The notes: generated from the letters alone by a model not told the origin. A stretch of 64,000 nt of DNA from Catenulispora sp. GP43 (GCF_041260665.1 NZ_JBGCCT010000014.1:1-64000); one strand, 5' to 3'; numbered from the stretch's first letter, positions 53,178 to 63,855 are shown. A program made the numbers and translations.

Positions 53178-54449
53178 TTAGAAAGCTGACAGCCCGTTCG
53201 GCGTTCCTACGCCGGTGGGTCCGTCGTAGCCGGTGACTGCGTTGCATTGGTAGTCGCCGCCGCAGTCCGTGAAGATGCTGTTGTTGCCGCCGACGACGTC
53301 GTTGAGTCCGGCCTTGGCTGCCGGTGCGTAGAACGGGGAGGCGTTGTTGTACTTGGCGGGGTTGCCGGCTAGGGCGATGACGCCGGCGATGAATGGTGAG
53401 GAGGCGCTGGTGCCGCCGACGACGTTCCAGCCGGAGGGTAGGCCTTCCAGGTCGGGGGTGTCGGTGACGTAGATGGCCGGGCCGGTCTGCGGGTCGGCGT
53501 TGGCGGCGACGTCGGCGACCATGCGGCCGGGGCAGTTGGGATCGGTCTGCCACGTGGGCTTGTCGACCCAGGCCGAGCAGCCGGAGCCGGCGCCCTGCCA
53601 GGCGGTCTCGGACCAGCCGCGGGTGTTCGTGGTCTTCGTCAGCGAGGTGCCGCCGACGGAGATGACGCTGCTGAACACAGCCGGCTCGTTGGGTATCCTG
53701 TAGCCCTCATCACCGGAGGAGACGGTGATCGCGACACCGGGATGCGCGTAGTGCGCGGCGGAGCCTGGCGTCAGGCTGGACTCGGCGAGGCCGTAGCTGT
53801 TGCTTACTTCCGTGGCACCGAGCTTGACCGCGGTGTCGACCGATGCGCCCAGATCGTCGGAGGACGCCGTGTTCCCCTCGACGAGCATGATCTTGCACTG
53901 CGGGCAGGCCGCCGAGACCATGTCCAGGTCCAGGGCGATCTCCACGCCCCAGCCCTGGTCGGCCGGCACCGGGGTGGTGGTGCCTTGTTCGTTGACTTTG
54001 GTGAAGCAGCCGTTGGCGGTGGTGCAGGCTGGCAGGCCGTAGGTGGAGCGGTAGACGGCCAGGTCTGCCTCGGCGGTGGGGTCATCGCCGGCGTCGACGA
54101 TGGCCACGGTCTGGTTGGCGCCGCCGGTGGTGGGCAGGTTGTAGGCCGAGTGCAGGTCTGCCGGGCCGAAGCCGGCCGGCAGGGTGGCGGCAGCCGCGTT
54201 CGCGGCGCCGACCCGGCCGATGTGTGCGGGCTCGTGGATGTCGGTGCGGGCTTGGGCGAAGCAGCGGTCGAAGCCGGGCTTGGCGGTGGCGCACACGTTC
54301 TTCACGTTGGCCGGGGTTTTGCTGTGGACGGCGGCGGCAGAGGCGGTCGTGCTTGCGTTGGCCGGCGCCACTGCGGCGGCGATCGTGCCGACGGCCAGCA
54401 CAGTGGCCCCCACCACCCCGTACAGCCGATGGTTACCTATTCGGCTCAT
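53178..54449 (-). CDS. Secreted sedolisin (S53) serine-carboxyl peptidase
   Basis: A 423-residue exported protease. After a signal peptide (LYGVVGATVLAVGTIAAAVA) the sedolisin catalytic set is visible: E170 and D174 in GWGVEIALDLDMV (ExxxD), oxyanion Asp D247 in VSSGDEGY and nucleophile S348 in GGTSASSPFIAG. Calcium-site-like sequences near the end (TDCGGDYQCNAVTGYDGPTG) fit. The region before the catalytic domain is only about 60 residues, much shorter than the usual activation prodomain. It is downstream of, and probably cotranscribed with, a 679-residue secreted protein (14 bp gap). Confidence 0.9.
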   Translation of the reverse strand: MSRIGNHRLYGVVGATVLAVGTIAAAVAPANASTTASAAAVHSKTPANVKNVCATAKPGFDRCFAQARTDIHEPAHIGRVGAANAAAATLPAGFGPADLHSAYNLPTTGGANQTVAIVDAGDDPTAEADLAVYRSTYGLPACTTANGCFTKVNEQGTTTPVPADQGWGVEIALDLDMVSAACPQCKIMLVEGNTASSDDLGASVDTAVKLGATEVSNSYGLAESSLTPGSAAHYAHPGVAITVSSGDEGYRIPNEPAVFSSVISVGGTSLTKTTNTRGWSETAWQGAGSGCSAWVDKPTWQTDPNCPGRMVADVAANADPQTGPAIYVTDTPDLEGLPSGWNVVGGTSASSPFIAGVIALAGNPAKYNNASPFYAPAAKAGLNDVVGGNNSIFTDCGGDYQCNAVTGYDGPTGVGTPNGLSAF

Positions 54450-54463
54450 GATCCTGATCCCCC

Positions 54464-56503
54464 TCAGCCGATCGTGTAGGCGTTGTCAACGGTCTGCGTG
54501 ATCGACCCGCCGAGGGCGTCGGAGGCCGTCACCTTCAGCCACGGCGTGCTGCCCTTGGCGCCGCCGTTCGGCCACATCGCGACGTAGTGGCCGGAGCCGG
54601 CCGGGATCACCGTCGCGGCGGTCCAGGTCGCGCCCTTGTCGAAGGACACTGACACGGTGGCGCCCTTGATGGCCGCCTGCGACCCGGCCCCCTCATAGGA
54701 CTGGTGGCCGACGTTCAGGTTCAGGACCGTCAGCGGGCCGTGGGTGGTGTTCATGTCGTCACTGGCCAGTTGGTAGTTCAGGTCCAGGACCGGCAGGATC
54801 GAGCACGGCGTGGTGCTGCCGGCCTGCGCGTTGCAGGTGTCGTCGGAGGGCAGCGTCCACTTCGGGTCCGGAGTCGGCGTGTAGGGCACTGTGACGTCGG
54901 TGTGCGTCACCGTCGACTGGGAGATCGGGAACTGGCTCAGGTCCTGGTCGTAGACGAACCGGTAGGTGCCGGGGGTCTGGGCCTGGCCGGTGAGCTCGGT
55001 GCCGGAGGTGTAGTCCTGAGAGAACACCTGGTTGCCGTCACGGTAGGCGGTGAAGTGCCTGCCGATCGGGCCCTCCGGTTCGCCTTCGGTGTCCGGCGAG
55101 CTGTCCTGGTACATGTTCAGGGACAGGTCGACCGTGCCGCCGTCGGCGCACGCGCGGCAGAAGGTGCTGCTCTTGTACTGCCCGACCTGCGGCGTCAGCG
55201 GGCCCCGGCCCCACGTGCGCCAGGTGTCGGTGTGCCCGGCGTATGGCAGGTCTTCGGCCTTCATGTTCAGCATCGCGAGGCCGGGACCGCCACTGGACGC
55301 TGAGAAGTTCGTGGCCACGGTGCGCCCCCAGTTCAGACCACTGGCCGCGCTGACGTATTCGGTCAGGCTCCCCGGGGAGGTAATCGTTCCGCCGGCGTCA
55401 GCGGAGCCGAACGTCGGGACGAAGGGCCCGGTCATGAACAGCCCGGTGTGTGCGGTGTTGCTCGGGTCGCTGACGAAGGTGTTGTGGACCGTGGTCAGTG
55501 TCGACGGGTCGACCTTGTACGTCTGGTCCGCGTCGATGTGGTCGGTGGCCGGGAACATCACGTCGTACCGGTAGGGATCGGCGGTGCCGGCCGGGCTCGT
55601 GGCGGTCCAGCCGGCCATCTGGTAGCTGAAGGTGCCGAACTGCGCCTTGGCCGTCGGGTTGACGTAGGCGGCTCCGGGGCCGTCGGTGTTCGGGAGCAGA
55701 AAGCTGAAGTCGCCGTTGACGTCGGTGCTCTTGAAGAACAGAAAGTTGGTCTGGAGGTCGGCCGGCCGTGGAGTCGTCACCTGCACCTGGGACGTCGCGG
55801 TGCGCTGGTCGGCGGTCACGGTGGTCGTGCCGGTGGTGCCGACCGTGACGCCGAGCTGGGTCACCTGGTACGTCTTGGTGAAGTTGGTCGTGGGGTCGTA
55901 GCTCGAGAACTGAGTAATCACGTTGTAGTGGCCGGCAGGCACTGCGGCCCGCCCCACCCCGTTGAAGAGCTGGAGGGGGGCGCTCCACCGGGTGACGTCG
56001 TCGACGTTGGCCAGGTAGGTGAGACCGTAAGCGGCGGCCCCGTCCAGGCCCACGCCGTTGATCTGCAAGATGCCCATCGCGTAGTGCGGGGTGACGGCCG
56101 GCGTACTGCCCGAGGACAGGGCCGGGATCTCGTACTGGGACGCCACGAACTGGCCGGGCGAGGACACCACCGAGTCGGGGATGACGTAAGCGTGTTGCGG
56201 GTTCGGCGCGAAGCGGGTGGCCGGGACGCTGCGCCCGTCCGGGCCCAGGACCACGGTGGCCGCGTGGGGACCGGAGCCGGTGACGAGCACCCGGTCGCCG
56301 TTCGGCAGGGTGGTGATCTGCGGGGCCGCGGTGATCGCGAACGGGGTGGCGGCACCGGTGGCGCCGGTTGCGCCGGTTACGGAAAGCGCGGCGTTGGCCG
56401 CGGCGGCACCGGAACCGGCGGCGGTGGCGGTGGCGGTGGCGGTGGCCAGGCCCAGGGCCATGGCCGCCGCCAGGGTCGGGACACGGCGGGTACGTGCTAG
56501 CAC
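54464..56503 (-). CDS. Large secreted beta-rich protein
   Basis: A 679-residue exported protein. The signal peptide (VPTLAAAMALGLATATATAT) contains a run of Ala-Thr dipeptides encoded by a GGCGGT-type microsatellite. The mature chain is beta-rich with repeated domains (ITTLPNGDRVLVTGSGPHAA, HYNVITQFSSYDPTTNFTKT, ... VSVSFDKGATWTAATVIPAG) and lacks visible catalytic motifs; its segments resemble the non-catalytic C-terminal modules of large actinobacterial subtilases. It precedes the S53 peptidase on the same transcript, which suggests a partner, inhibitor or substrate of that enzyme. Confidence 0.8.
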   Translation of the reverse strand: MLARTRRVPTLAAAMALGLATATATATAAGSGAAAANAALSVTGATGATGAATPFAITAAPQITTLPNGDRVLVTGSGPHAATVVLGPDGRSVPATRFAPNPQHAYVIPDSVVSSPGQFVASQYEIPALSSGSTPAVTPHYAMGILQINGVGLDGAAAYGLTYLANVDDVTRWSAPLQLFNGVGRAAVPAGHYNVITQFSSYDPTTNFTKTYQVTQLGVTVGTTGTTTVTADQRTATSQVQVTTPRPADLQTNFLFFKSTDVNGDFSFLLPNTDGPGAAYVNPTAKAQFGTFSYQMAGWTATSPAGTADPYRYDVMFPATDHIDADQTYKVDPSTLTTVHNTFVSDPSNTAHTGLFMTGPFVPTFGSADAGGTITSPGSLTEYVSAASGLNWGRTVATNFSASSGGPGLAMLNMKAEDLPYAGHTDTWRTWGRGPLTPQVGQYKSSTFCRACADGGTVDLSLNMYQDSSPDTEGEPEGPIGRHFTAYRDGNQVFSQDYTSGTELTGQAQTPGTYRFVYDQDLSQFPISQSTVTHTDVTVPYTPTPDPKWTLPSDDTCNAQAGSTTPCSILPVLDLNYQLASDDMNTTHGPLTVLNLNVGHQSYEGAGSQAAIKGATVSVSFDKGATWTAATVIPAGSGHYVAMWPNGGAKGSTPWLKVTASDALGGSITQTVDNAYTIG

Positions 56504-56656
56504 AAGCAGTTCCTCCAGTTGTTCGCCATGGCATCAGTGCTCGGATGTGCCCGTGCACCGAAGCAATGTGCTCTTGCTTGCAGACAACTTGGAGGAATCG
56601 AATAGTTGGCCGGTGTCGCGAATTCGTTCTCTGATCTGGTGGGCGATCGCCCCCCC

Positions 56657-58318
56657 TCATCCAGCCTTTCCGTTGGCGTGGCGGTAGAACTCGGCGTGAT
56701 CAGGCTCCAGGGGTGTGTTCCCGAGGAGCAGGTCGGCAGACTTCTCCGCGAGCATCATCACCGGGGCGTAGATGTTGCCGTTCGTCACGTACGGCATGGC
56801 GGAGGCGTCGACGACGTGCAGTCCTTCCAGACCGTGCACCGCCATGGTGGCCGGATCGAGGACCGCCATCTCGTCGGTGCCCATCCGGGCCGTGCACGAG
56901 GGATGCAGGGCGGTCTCCCCGTCCTTGGCCACCCACTGCAGGATCTGCTCGTCGGTCTCGACGGCCGGGCCGGGGGAGATCTCGCCGTCGCTGTACTCCG
57001 CGAGGGCGGGCTGCGCGAGGATGGACCGGGTGACGCGGATCGCCTCGACCCATTCACGGCGGTCCTGTTCCGTGGACAGGTAGTTGAACCGCAGTGCCGG
57101 TTTGGTGCGGGGGTCGCGGGACTTGATCTTCACGCTGCCGCGGGCGTCGGAGTACATCGGACCGATGTGCACCTGGTAGCCGTGGCCGCCGGCGGGGGCG
57201 GAGCCGTCGTAGCGGACGGCGATCGGCAGGAAGTGGAACATCAGGTTGGGGTAGGCGACGTCCTCGTTGCTCCGGACGAAGCCGCCGCCTTCGAAGTGGT
57301 TGGTGGCGCCGGGGCCCTTGCGCAGGAACAGCCATTGCGCGCCGATGAAGGGGCGTCGCCACATCTTCATGGCGGGCTGCATCGACACCGGCTGCTTGCA
57401 CGCGTGCTGGACGTACACCTCCAGGTGGTCCTGGAGGTTCTCGCCGACTCCGGGCAGGTGCTGGACGGTCTCGATGCCGAGGGCTTTGAGTTCCGCGGCG
57501 TTGCCCACTCCGGAAAGCTGGAGCAGCTGTGGGGTGTTGATCGCGCCGCCGCAGAGGATCACCGTGCCGGCGCGGGCCTGTCGCGGTGTCCCGTTCCGGT
57601 GGCTGTATTCGATGCCGACCGCGCGTTTTCCCTCGAACAGGACCCGGTGGACCATCGAACGGGTCTGGACTTCGAGGTTGGGCCGGTTCAGGACCGGATG
57701 CAGGTAGGCGCGGGCGGCGCTCAGCCGCCGGCCCCGGCGCAGGTTGCGGTCGAAGGCTGCGAAGCCTTCCTGGCGGTACCCGTTGACGTCGTCGGTCAGC
57801 GGGTACCCGGCCTCCTGGACCGCTTTGAAGAAGGCCGGGAACAGGGGATTGGAGACGGGCCCCCGCTCCAGCACGAGGGGTCCGTCGTGGCCGCGGAAGA
57901 CGCCGTCCTTGTCGGCGAGGCAGTTCTCCATCCGCTTGAAGTACGGCAGGCAGTGGGCGTAGTCCCACTCCTTCATGCCCGGGTCCGCGCCCCAGCGTTC
58001 GTAGTCGAGCGGGTTGCCGCGCTGGAAGATCATGCCGTTGATGCTGCTCGAACCGCCGAGGACCTTGCCGCGGGCGTGGTAGATGCGGCGTCCGTTCATG
58101 AACGGTTCCGGCTCGGACTCGTACTTCCAGTCGTAGAAGCGGTTGCCGATCGGGAAGGTCAGGGCGGCGGGCATGTGGATGTAGACGTCCCACGGGTAGT
58201 CCGGCCGGCCTGCTTCCAGGACCAGCACCCGATGGGCGGGATCGGCGCTGAGACGGTTGGCGAGGGCGCAGCCCGCGGAGCCTCCGCCGACGATGATGAA
58301 GTCGTAGTGCAGGGACAT
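56657..58318 (-). CDS. betA: Choline dehydrogenase-like GMC oxidoreductase
   Basis: A 553-residue GMC flavoprotein. FAD binding: [20 protein letters not shown] at residues 7-26 and [19 protein letters not shown] at about 85-103 (GMC signature 1); signature 2 appears as [15 protein letters not shown]; the active-site region is [11 protein letters not shown] with His and later [10 protein letters not shown]. Length and sequence fit bacterial BetA, oxidising choline to betaine aldehyde and on to glycine betaine, although other alcohols cannot be excluded. It is divergent from the purU-sox genes, whose pathway starts from the same methyl donors. The betA name rests on overall similarity, not proof. 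Confidence 0.85.
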   Translation of the reverse strand: MSLHYDFIIVGGGSAGCALANRLSADPAHRVLVLEAGRPDYPWDVYIHMPAALTFPIGNRFYDWKYESEPEPFMNGRRIYHARGKVLGGSSSINGMIFQRGNPLDYERWGADPGMKEWDYAHCLPYFKRMENCLADKDGVFRGHDGPLVLERGPVSNPLFPAFFKAVQEAGYPLTDDVNGYRQEGFAAFDRNLRRGRRLSAARAYLHPVLNRPNLEVQTRSMVHRVLFEGKRAVGIEYSHRNGTPRQARAGTVILCGGAINTPQLLQLSGVGNAAELKALGIETVQHLPGVGENLQDHLEVYVQHACKQPVSMQPAMKMWRRPFIGAQWLFLRKGPGATNHFEGGGFVRSNEDVAYPNLMFHFLPIAVRYDGSAPAGGHGYQVHIGPMYSDARGSVKIKSRDPRTKPALRFNYLSTEQDRREWVEAIRVTRSILAQPALAEYSDGEISPGPAVETDEQILQWVAKDGETALHPSCTARMGTDEMAVLDPATMAVHGLEGLHVVDASAMPYVTNGNIYAPVMMLAEKSADLLLGNTPLEPDHAEFYRHANGKAG

Positions 58319-58358
58319 GATTCTCCTGCCAGAACTGTCGGCACCCGCACCGGGTGCG

Positions 58359-58377
58359 AGTTTCTTATAGCGAAACT
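58359..58377. promoter_or_regulatory. Inverted repeat in the betA/purU divergent region
   Basis: AGTTTC (58359-58364) and GAAACT (58372-58377) flank a 7-bp TTATAGC core. Further copies of a GCAACA(G/C) motif occur at 58391 and 58457 and inverted near 58446. The 184-bp region thus holds candidate sites for a shared regulator (the gene for which is not in the window). Confidence 0.45.
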
Positions 58378-58502
58378 ACAACCGTGGTGCGCAACAGTCT
58401 TACCTCGTGTTCACCGTCCGTCAAGGCTTTCCACCTCTTGCCAACTGTTGCTCTCTCCGCAACACTGTGCGTAATCCGAGACAGCTGTGGAGGTGGGTCA
58501 CC

Positions 58503-59381
58503 TTGACGGACAGCGAGGGTTTCCTTCTGACGCTGACCTGTGCGGACCATCCCGGCATCGTGCACGCGGTGTCCGGGTACCTGGTCCGGCAGGGCTGCGA
58601 CATCATCGACAGCCAGCAGTTCGGCGACCAGGAGTCCGGCCGCTTCTTCCTGCGAGTCCACTTCTCCGGCGGTGGCGGCGGTGGCGGCGGTGCCGGCGGG
58701 CCCGGCCTGGACGCTCTCCGGGCGGGCTTCGAGCCGATCGCGACCGCCCACGGAATGACCTGGCAGCTGCACGACGCCGCCACCCGCCCGCGCGTGCTCA
58801 TCATGGTCTCGCGCTTCGGCCACTGCCTGAACGACTTGCTGTACAGCTGGCGCGCCGGCACCCTCAAGGTCGACATCCCGGTCATCGTCGCCAATCACCC
58901 CGACTTCGCAGGGCTCGCCGCGTCCTACGGCATCCCGTTCGTGCACGTGCCGGTCACGCCCGAGACCAAGGAACAGGCCGAGGAACGGCTGCTCCAGCTC
59001 ATGGACGAGCACCGCGTCGATCTGGTGATCCTGGCCCGCTACATGCAGATCCTCTCCGAGAACCTGTGCAAGCGCCTCGACGGCCGGGCCATCAACATCC
59101 ACCACTCCTTCCTGCCGAGCTTCAAGGGCGCCAAGCCCTACCACCAGGCGCACGCCCGCGGCGTGAAACTGGTCGGCGCGACCGCCCACTATGTCACCCC
59201 GGATCTGGACGAGGGCCCGATCATCGAGCAGGAGGTCATCCGCGCCGACCACACCTTCTCGGCCGAGGACCTGGTGACCGCCGGCCGCGACGCCGAGTGC
59301 CTCGCGCTCTCCCGCGCCGTGCGCTGGCACGTCGAGCGCCGGATCCTGCTCAACGGCGCGCGCACCGTCGTCTTCCGCTGA
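58503..59381 (+). CDS. purU: Formyltetrahydrofolate deformylase
   Basis: A 292-residue PurU. The N-terminal ACT domain ([40 protein letters not shown]) is followed by a glycine-rich linker (about 8 consecutive Gly) and the formyltransferase-like hydrolase domain with [20 protein letters not shown] and [20 protein letters not shown] (catalytic Asn-His-Asp set). TTG 58503 is chosen because GGAGGTGG lies 6 bases before it. It hydrolyses 10-formyl-THF to formate and THF; beside sarcosine oxidase it recycles one-carbon units made from N-methyl groups. The linker is longer than usual. Confidence 0.93.
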   Translation: MTDSEGFLLTLTCADHPGIVHAVSGYLVRQGCDIIDSQQFGDQESGRFFLRVHFSGGGGGGGGAGGPGLDALRAGFEPIATAHGMTWQLHDAATRPRVLIMVSRFGHCLNDLLYSWRAGTLKVDIPVIVANHPDFAGLAASYGIPFVHVPVTPETKEQAEERLLQLMDEHRVDLVILARYMQILSENLCKRLDGRAINIHHSFLPSFKGAKPYHQAHARGVKLVGATAHYVTPDLDEGPIIEQEVIRADHTFSAEDLVTAGRDAECLALSRAVRWHVERRILLNGARTVVFR

Positions 59382-59431
59382 CGCCGACTGTCTTCCGCCG
59401 CACCGCTGTACCCGATTCAGGAGCCCCGCCC

Positions 59432-60655
59432 ATGCCCGAGCATCTGCCCGAACACCCCGACTGGCTGTGGCGCACCCCCAACCCCAAGCGCTCCTACGAC
59501 GTGGTCATCGTCGGCGCCGGCGGCCACGGGTTGGCGACCGCCTACTACCTCGCCCGCAACCACGGCGTCACCAACGTCGCAGTCCTCGAACGCGGCTGGC
59601 TGGCCGGCGGCAACATGGCCCGCAACACCACGATCATCCGGTCGAACTACCTCTGCGAGGAGAGTGCGGCGCTGTACGAGCACGCGCTCAAGCTCTGGGA
59701 GGGGATGCCGGAGGAACTGGACTACGACTTCCTCTTCAGCCAGCGGGGCGTGCTGAACCTCGCCCACACGTTGCAGGACGTCCGCGAGGGCACCCGCCGG
59801 GTCAACGCCAACCGGCTGGGCGGAGTCGACGCCGAGTGGCTGGACCCCGACCAGGTCCGCGAGTTCTGCCCGATCGTCAACACATCCCCGGACGTGCGCC
59901 ACCCGGTTCTCGGCGCCACGCTCCAGCGGCGCGCCGGCATCGCCAAGCACGACCACGTCGCCTGGGCCCTGGCCCGCAAGGCCGACGCGTACGGCGTCGA
60001 CCTGATCCAGGGCTGCGAGGTGACCGGCTTCCTGCGCGACGGCGATGGCGATCGCGTCGTCGGAGTCCAGACGAGCCGCGGTCCCATCGCCGCCGGGACC
60101 GTCGCGCTCGCCGCCGCCGGGCACACCAGCGTCCTGGCCGGGATGGTCGGGCTCCGGCTGCCGCTGCAGAGCCATCCGTTGCAGGCGCTGGTGTCCGAGC
60201 TCCTCGAACCGGTGCATCCGACCGTCGTCATGTCGAACCACGTGCACGTGTATGTCAGCCAGGCGCACAAGGGCGAGTTGGTCATGGGCGCCGGCGTCGA
60301 CGCCTACAACGGGTACGGACAGCGCGGCTCGTTCCCCATGATCGAGCACCAGATGGCCGCGGCGCTGGAACTCTTCCCGATCTTCGCCCGCGCCCACGTC
60401 CTGCGGACCTGGGGCGGGATCGTCGACGTCACCCCGGACGCCTCGCCGATCATCGGCCCGACCCCGATCGGGAACCTGCACCTCAACTGCGGGTGGGGCA
60501 CCGGCGGGTTCAAGGCGACGCCCGCCTCGGGATGGGTCTACGCGCACTCCATCGCCACCGGCGCACCGCATCCGCTGGCCGAGCCCTTCGCCTTGGAACG
60601 CTTCACCACCGGAGCCCTCATCGACGAGCACGGCGCCGCCGCCGTGGCGCACTGA
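59432..60655 (+). CDS. soxB: Sarcosine oxidase subunit beta
   Basis: A 407-residue FAD/FMN subunit. [20 protein letters not shown] (residues about 25-44) binds [23 protein letters not shown] is the typical beta-subunit substrate-side motif and the C-terminal [20 protein letters not shown] with [15 protein letters not shown] completes the family signature. It makes up the heterotetramer that oxidatively demethylates sarcosine to glycine, passing CH2O to tetrahydrofolate and forming H2O2. CAGGAG precedes the ATG. Next gene soxD starts 21 bp downstream. Confidence 0.95.
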   Translation: MPEHLPEHPDWLWRTPNPKRSYDVVIVGAGGHGLATAYYLARNHGVTNVAVLERGWLAGGNMARNTTIIRSNYLCEESAALYEHALKLWEGMPEELDYDFLFSQRGVLNLAHTLQDVREGTRRVNANRLGGVDAEWLDPDQVREFCPIVNTSPDVRHPVLGATLQRRAGIAKHDHVAWALARKADAYGVDLIQGCEVTGFLRDGDGDRVVGVQTSRGPIAAGTVALAAAGHTSVLAGMVGLRLPLQSHPLQALVSELLEPVHPTVVMSNHVHVYVSQAHKGELVMGAGVDAYNGYGQRGSFPMIEHQMAAALELFPIFARAHVLRTWGGIVDVTPDASPIIGPTPIGNLHLNCGWGTGGFKATPASGWVYAHSIATGAPHPLAEPFALERFTTGALIDEHGAAAVAH

Positions 60656-60676
60656 ATCTCTTCAAGGGGAGACCAT

Positions 60677-60976
60677 ATGCTGCTCATCGCCTGCCCCTAC
60701 TGCGGCGAACGGGACGAGACCGAGTTCCACTACGGCGGCCAGGCGCACGTCGCCTACCCCGCGGATCCCGAGGCGCTCAGCGATGCTGAATGGGGCGAGT
60801 ACCTGTTCGTGCGGGCCAATCCCAAGGGACCTTTCGCGGAGCGGTGGTCGCACGCTGCCGGGTGCCGCCGGTGGTTCAACATGCTCCGCGACACCGCCAC
60901 CCACCAGATCCTGGCCGTCTACCCGGCCGGTCAGCCGTGCCCGTCGGCGGCGCAGACCGGGTCGGTGATCGCGTGA
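60677..60976 (+). CDS. soxD: Sarcosine oxidase subunit delta
   Basis: A 99-residue delta subunit with the zinc-binding CPYCGERDETEFHYGGQAH and later HAAGCRRWFNMLRDT (third and fourth zinc ligands), matching the small SoxD of heterotetrameric sarcosine oxidase. The stop overlaps the soxA start by four bases (GTGA). Confidence 0.95.
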   Translation: MLLIACPYCGERDETEFHYGGQAHVAYPADPEALSDAEWGEYLFVRANPKGPFAERWSHAAGCRRWFNMLRDTATHQILAVYPAGQPCPSAAQTGSVIA

Positions 60977-63855
60977 CCACCTCGAACCGCCTGCCGGACG
61001 GCGGCCGCGTCGACCGTTCCTCAGTCCTCGGTTTCACTTACGACGGCGTCGAGTACAGCGGCCTGCGCGGTGACACTCTCGCCTCTGCTCTGCTCGCGAA
61101 CGGGATATCGCACGTCGGTCGGAGCCAGTACCGGGACCGGCCGCGCGGAATCGCGACGGCCGGCGTCGAGGAAGCCAACGCCCTGGTTCAGATCGAGGGT
61201 CCGTGGTCGGAGCCGATGCAGTTGGCCACCACCGTCGAACTCTATGACGGCCTGGTGGCGACCAGTCTGTCGGGCCGGGGCCGTTTGGACCCGGACGTGG
61301 AGGACGTCGTCTACGACAAGAAGTACGTGCACGTAGACATCCTTGTCGTCGGCGGTGGCCCGGCCGGGCTCGCGGCCGCGGTCGCGGCCGGGCGCAGCGG
61401 AGCCCGGGTGCTCCTCGTCGACGACCAGCCGGAGCTCGGCGGATCGCTGCTCGCCGGACGGGAGACGATCAGCGGCCGGCCGGCGCTGGAGTGGGTGGAC
61501 GAGGCGCAGGTGGAACTGGCCGCCATGGGTGAGGTGCGGATCCTCACCCGGTCCACCGCCATCGGGTACCACGACCAGAACTATGTGCTCGTCGTGGAAC
61601 GCCGTGCTGATCACCTGGGGCCGCGGGCGACGTTCCGGACGGCCCGCCGGCGCCTGTGGCACATCCGGGCCCGGCAGGTGGTCCTGGCGACCGGCGCCCA
61701 CGAGCGGCCGATGGTCTTCGCGGGCAATGACCGGCCCGGTGTCATGTCCGCGGCTGCGGTGCGCAGTTACGTGAACCGCTACGCGGTCGTTCCGGGGAGG
61801 CGGGTCGTCGTCTTCACGACTGATGATTCCGCGTATGCCACGGCTCTGGACCTGATGGCCGTCGGTGCGGTGGTGCGCGCGCTCGTCGATACGCGTCCGG
61901 AGCCGCCAGGCGACCTTGTCGCGGCCGCGCACAAGGCAGGGATCACGGTGCTGGCGGGATCGGCAGTCGTGGGGACTCGGGGGCAAGAGCGGCTGACGGC
62001 TGTCCGGATCGCCACGCTGGCCGCTGACGACTCGGTGCGCGGCCCGGTGCGCGAGCTGGAGTGCGATCTGCTCGCCGTGTCAGGGGGCTGGAACCCGGCC
62101 GTCGAGCTGTGGAGCCAGGCGCAGGGGACGGTGCGCTACGACGACGCGCTCGCCGCGTTCGTTCCAGACCGGTGTGCTCAGCAGGTGGTCGTGGCCGGGT
62201 CCGTGAACGGCGGCTACGACCTGGCCGGCTGCCTGCTCGGCGGCTTCGTCGCCGGGGCCGGTGCGGCCACCCGCGCCGGGTTCGAGGCCGCGGTCCCGCC
62301 CGCGCCGCCGTACGTCGGCGACCAGCCGCCGGCCGCGCCGCGCCCAGTATGGCTCGTGCCCGGCGAGGACGGCGACCCGTCGGTCTGGCACGAGCACTTC
62401 GTCGACCTGCAACGCGACGCCACTGTCGCGGACGTGCACCGCGCGGTCCGGGCGGGCATGCGCTCGGTCGAGCACATCAAGCGGTACACGACCATCGGCA
62501 CGGCGCACGACCAGGGCAAGGCCTCCGGCGTGAGCGCCACCGGCGTCATCGCCCGGCTGCTGGGCGCCACCTCTCCGGGCGAGGTCGGGACGACCACGTT
62601 CCGCGGGCCGTACATGCCGGTGTCCTTCGCCCTGCTGGCCGGCCGTGAGCGCGGCGCGCTGTTCGACCCGGTGCGCACCACGTCCATCCATCCCTGGCAC
62701 GAGCAGCACGGCGCGGTCTTCGAGAACGTCGGCCAGTGGAAGCGTCCCCGGTACTACCCGGAGCCGGGCGAGGACATGGACGCGGCGGTGTCGCGCGAAT
62801 GCCGCGCGGCGCGCGGCGGCGTCGCGGTGATGGACGCCTCGACCCTCGGCAAGATCGATGTGGTCGGTCCGGACGCGGGCGTGTTCCTGGATCGCGTCTA
62901 CACCAACGGATTCGCCAAGCTGGCGGTCTCCTCGGCGCGCTACGGGGTCATGTGCCGGGCCGACGGCATGGTCTTCGACGACGGCGTGACGCTGCGCCTG
63001 GCCGAGGACCACTACTTCCTGACGACGACCACGGGCAACGCCGCGGGCGTCATGGACTGGCTCGAGGAGTGGCTCCAGACCGAGTGGCCCGAGCTGCGGG
63101 TGCGGCTGACGTCGGTGACCGAGCAGTGGGCCACGGTCGCGGTGGTCGGCCCGCGCTCCCGCGAGGTCGTCGCCGTCCTCGCCCCGGACCTGGACGTCTC
63201 CAACGAGGCGTTCCCGTTCATGACGGCCCGCCAGACGGTGCTCGCCGACGGCGTGGCGGCCCGCGTCTGCCGCATCTCCTTCTCCGGCGAGCTCGCCTAC
63301 GAGATCAACGTCGCGAGCTGGCACGGTGCGGCCGTCTGGGAAGCGGTGATGGCGGCCGGGGAGCCGCTGGGCATCACGCCGTACGGAACCGAGACGATGC
63401 ACGTGCTGCGGGCCGAGAAGGGCTATCCGATCGTCGGCCAGGACACCGACGGCACGGTGACCCCGCAGGACCTGGGCATGGAATGGGTCGTCTCCAAGCA
63501 GAAGCACTTCATCGGCAAGCGCTCGTTCCGCCGGATCGACACCGCGCGTGCCGACCGCAGGCATCTGGTCGGGCTGCTGCCCGTGGATCCGGCGCAGCTG
63601 TTGCCGGAAGGCGCCCAACTCGTGCCGGATCCGGCGGCGGCCGAGGCCGCGGGCCCGCCGGTACACGCGCTCGGGCACGTCACCTCCAGCTACCACAGCG
63701 CGGCGCTCGGCCGGACGTTCGCCCTGGCGCTCGTCGAGGGCGGCCGCGACCGGATGGGCGAGACCGTGTACGCGCCGCTGCCCGGCGGAACGGTCGCCGC
63801 CACGATCACCGAATCAGTCCTCTACGACCCGAAGGGAACCCGCCGTGACGGTTGA
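60973..63855 (+). CDS. soxA: Sarcosine oxidase subunit alpha
   Basis: A 960-residue alpha subunit. N-terminal part holds the 2Fe-2S-like fold remnant (YSGLRGDTLASALLANGISH), the NAD-binding Rossmann motif is DILVVGGGPAGLAAAVAAGR around residue 120, and the last 400 residues are a GcvT-like folate-binding domain (AVMDASTLGKIDVVGPDAGV, EKGYPIVGQDTDGTVTPQDL). GTG 60973 is coupled to soxD by a GTGA overlap. This subunit carries NAD+ and passes the one-carbon unit to THF. Confidence 0.95.
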   Translation: MTTSNRLPDGGRVDRSSVLGFTYDGVEYSGLRGDTLASALLANGISHVGRSQYRDRPRGIATAGVEEANALVQIEGPWSEPMQLATTVELYDGLVATSLSGRGRLDPDVEDVVYDKKYVHVDILVVGGGPAGLAAAVAAGRSGARVLLVDDQPELGGSLLAGRETISGRPALEWVDEAQVELAAMGEVRILTRSTAIGYHDQNYVLVVERRADHLGPRATFRTARRRLWHIRARQVVLATGAHERPMVFAGNDRPGVMSAAAVRSYVNRYAVVPGRRVVVFTTDDSAYATALDLMAVGAVVRALVDTRPEPPGDLVAAAHKAGITVLAGSAVVGTRGQERLTAVRIATLAADDSVRGPVRELECDLLAVSGGWNPAVELWSQAQGTVRYDDALAAFVPDRCAQQVVVAGSVNGGYDLAGCLLGGFVAGAGAATRAGFEAAVPPAPPYVGDQPPAAPRPVWLVPGEDGDPSVWHEHFVDLQRDATVADVHRAVRAGMRSVEHIKRYTTIGTAHDQGKASGVSATGVIARLLGATSPGEVGTTTFRGPYMPVSFALLAGRERGALFDPVRTTSIHPWHEQHGAVFENVGQWKRPRYYPEPGEDMDAAVSRECRAARGGVAVMDASTLGKIDVVGPDAGVFLDRVYTNGFAKLAVSSARYGVMCRADGMVFDDGVTLRLAEDHYFLTTTTGNAAGVMDWLEEWLQTEWPELRVRLTSVTEQWATVAVVGPRSREVVAVLAPDLDVSNEAFPFMTARQTVLADGVAARVCRISFSGELAYEINVASWHGAAVWEAVMAAGEPLGITPYGTETMHVLRAEKGYPIVGQDTDGTVTPQDLGMEWVVSKQKHFIGKRSFRRIDTARADRRHLVGLLPVDPAQLLPEGAQLVPDPAAAEAAGPPVHALGHVTSSYHSAALGRTFALALVEGGRDRMGETVYAPLPGGTVAATITESVLYDPKGTRRDG

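Noticed and set aside
56606-58474. A 622-codon plus-strand frame opposite betA
   Set aside because: Shadow frame caused by GC bias; the minus strand has the full GMC oxidoreductase.
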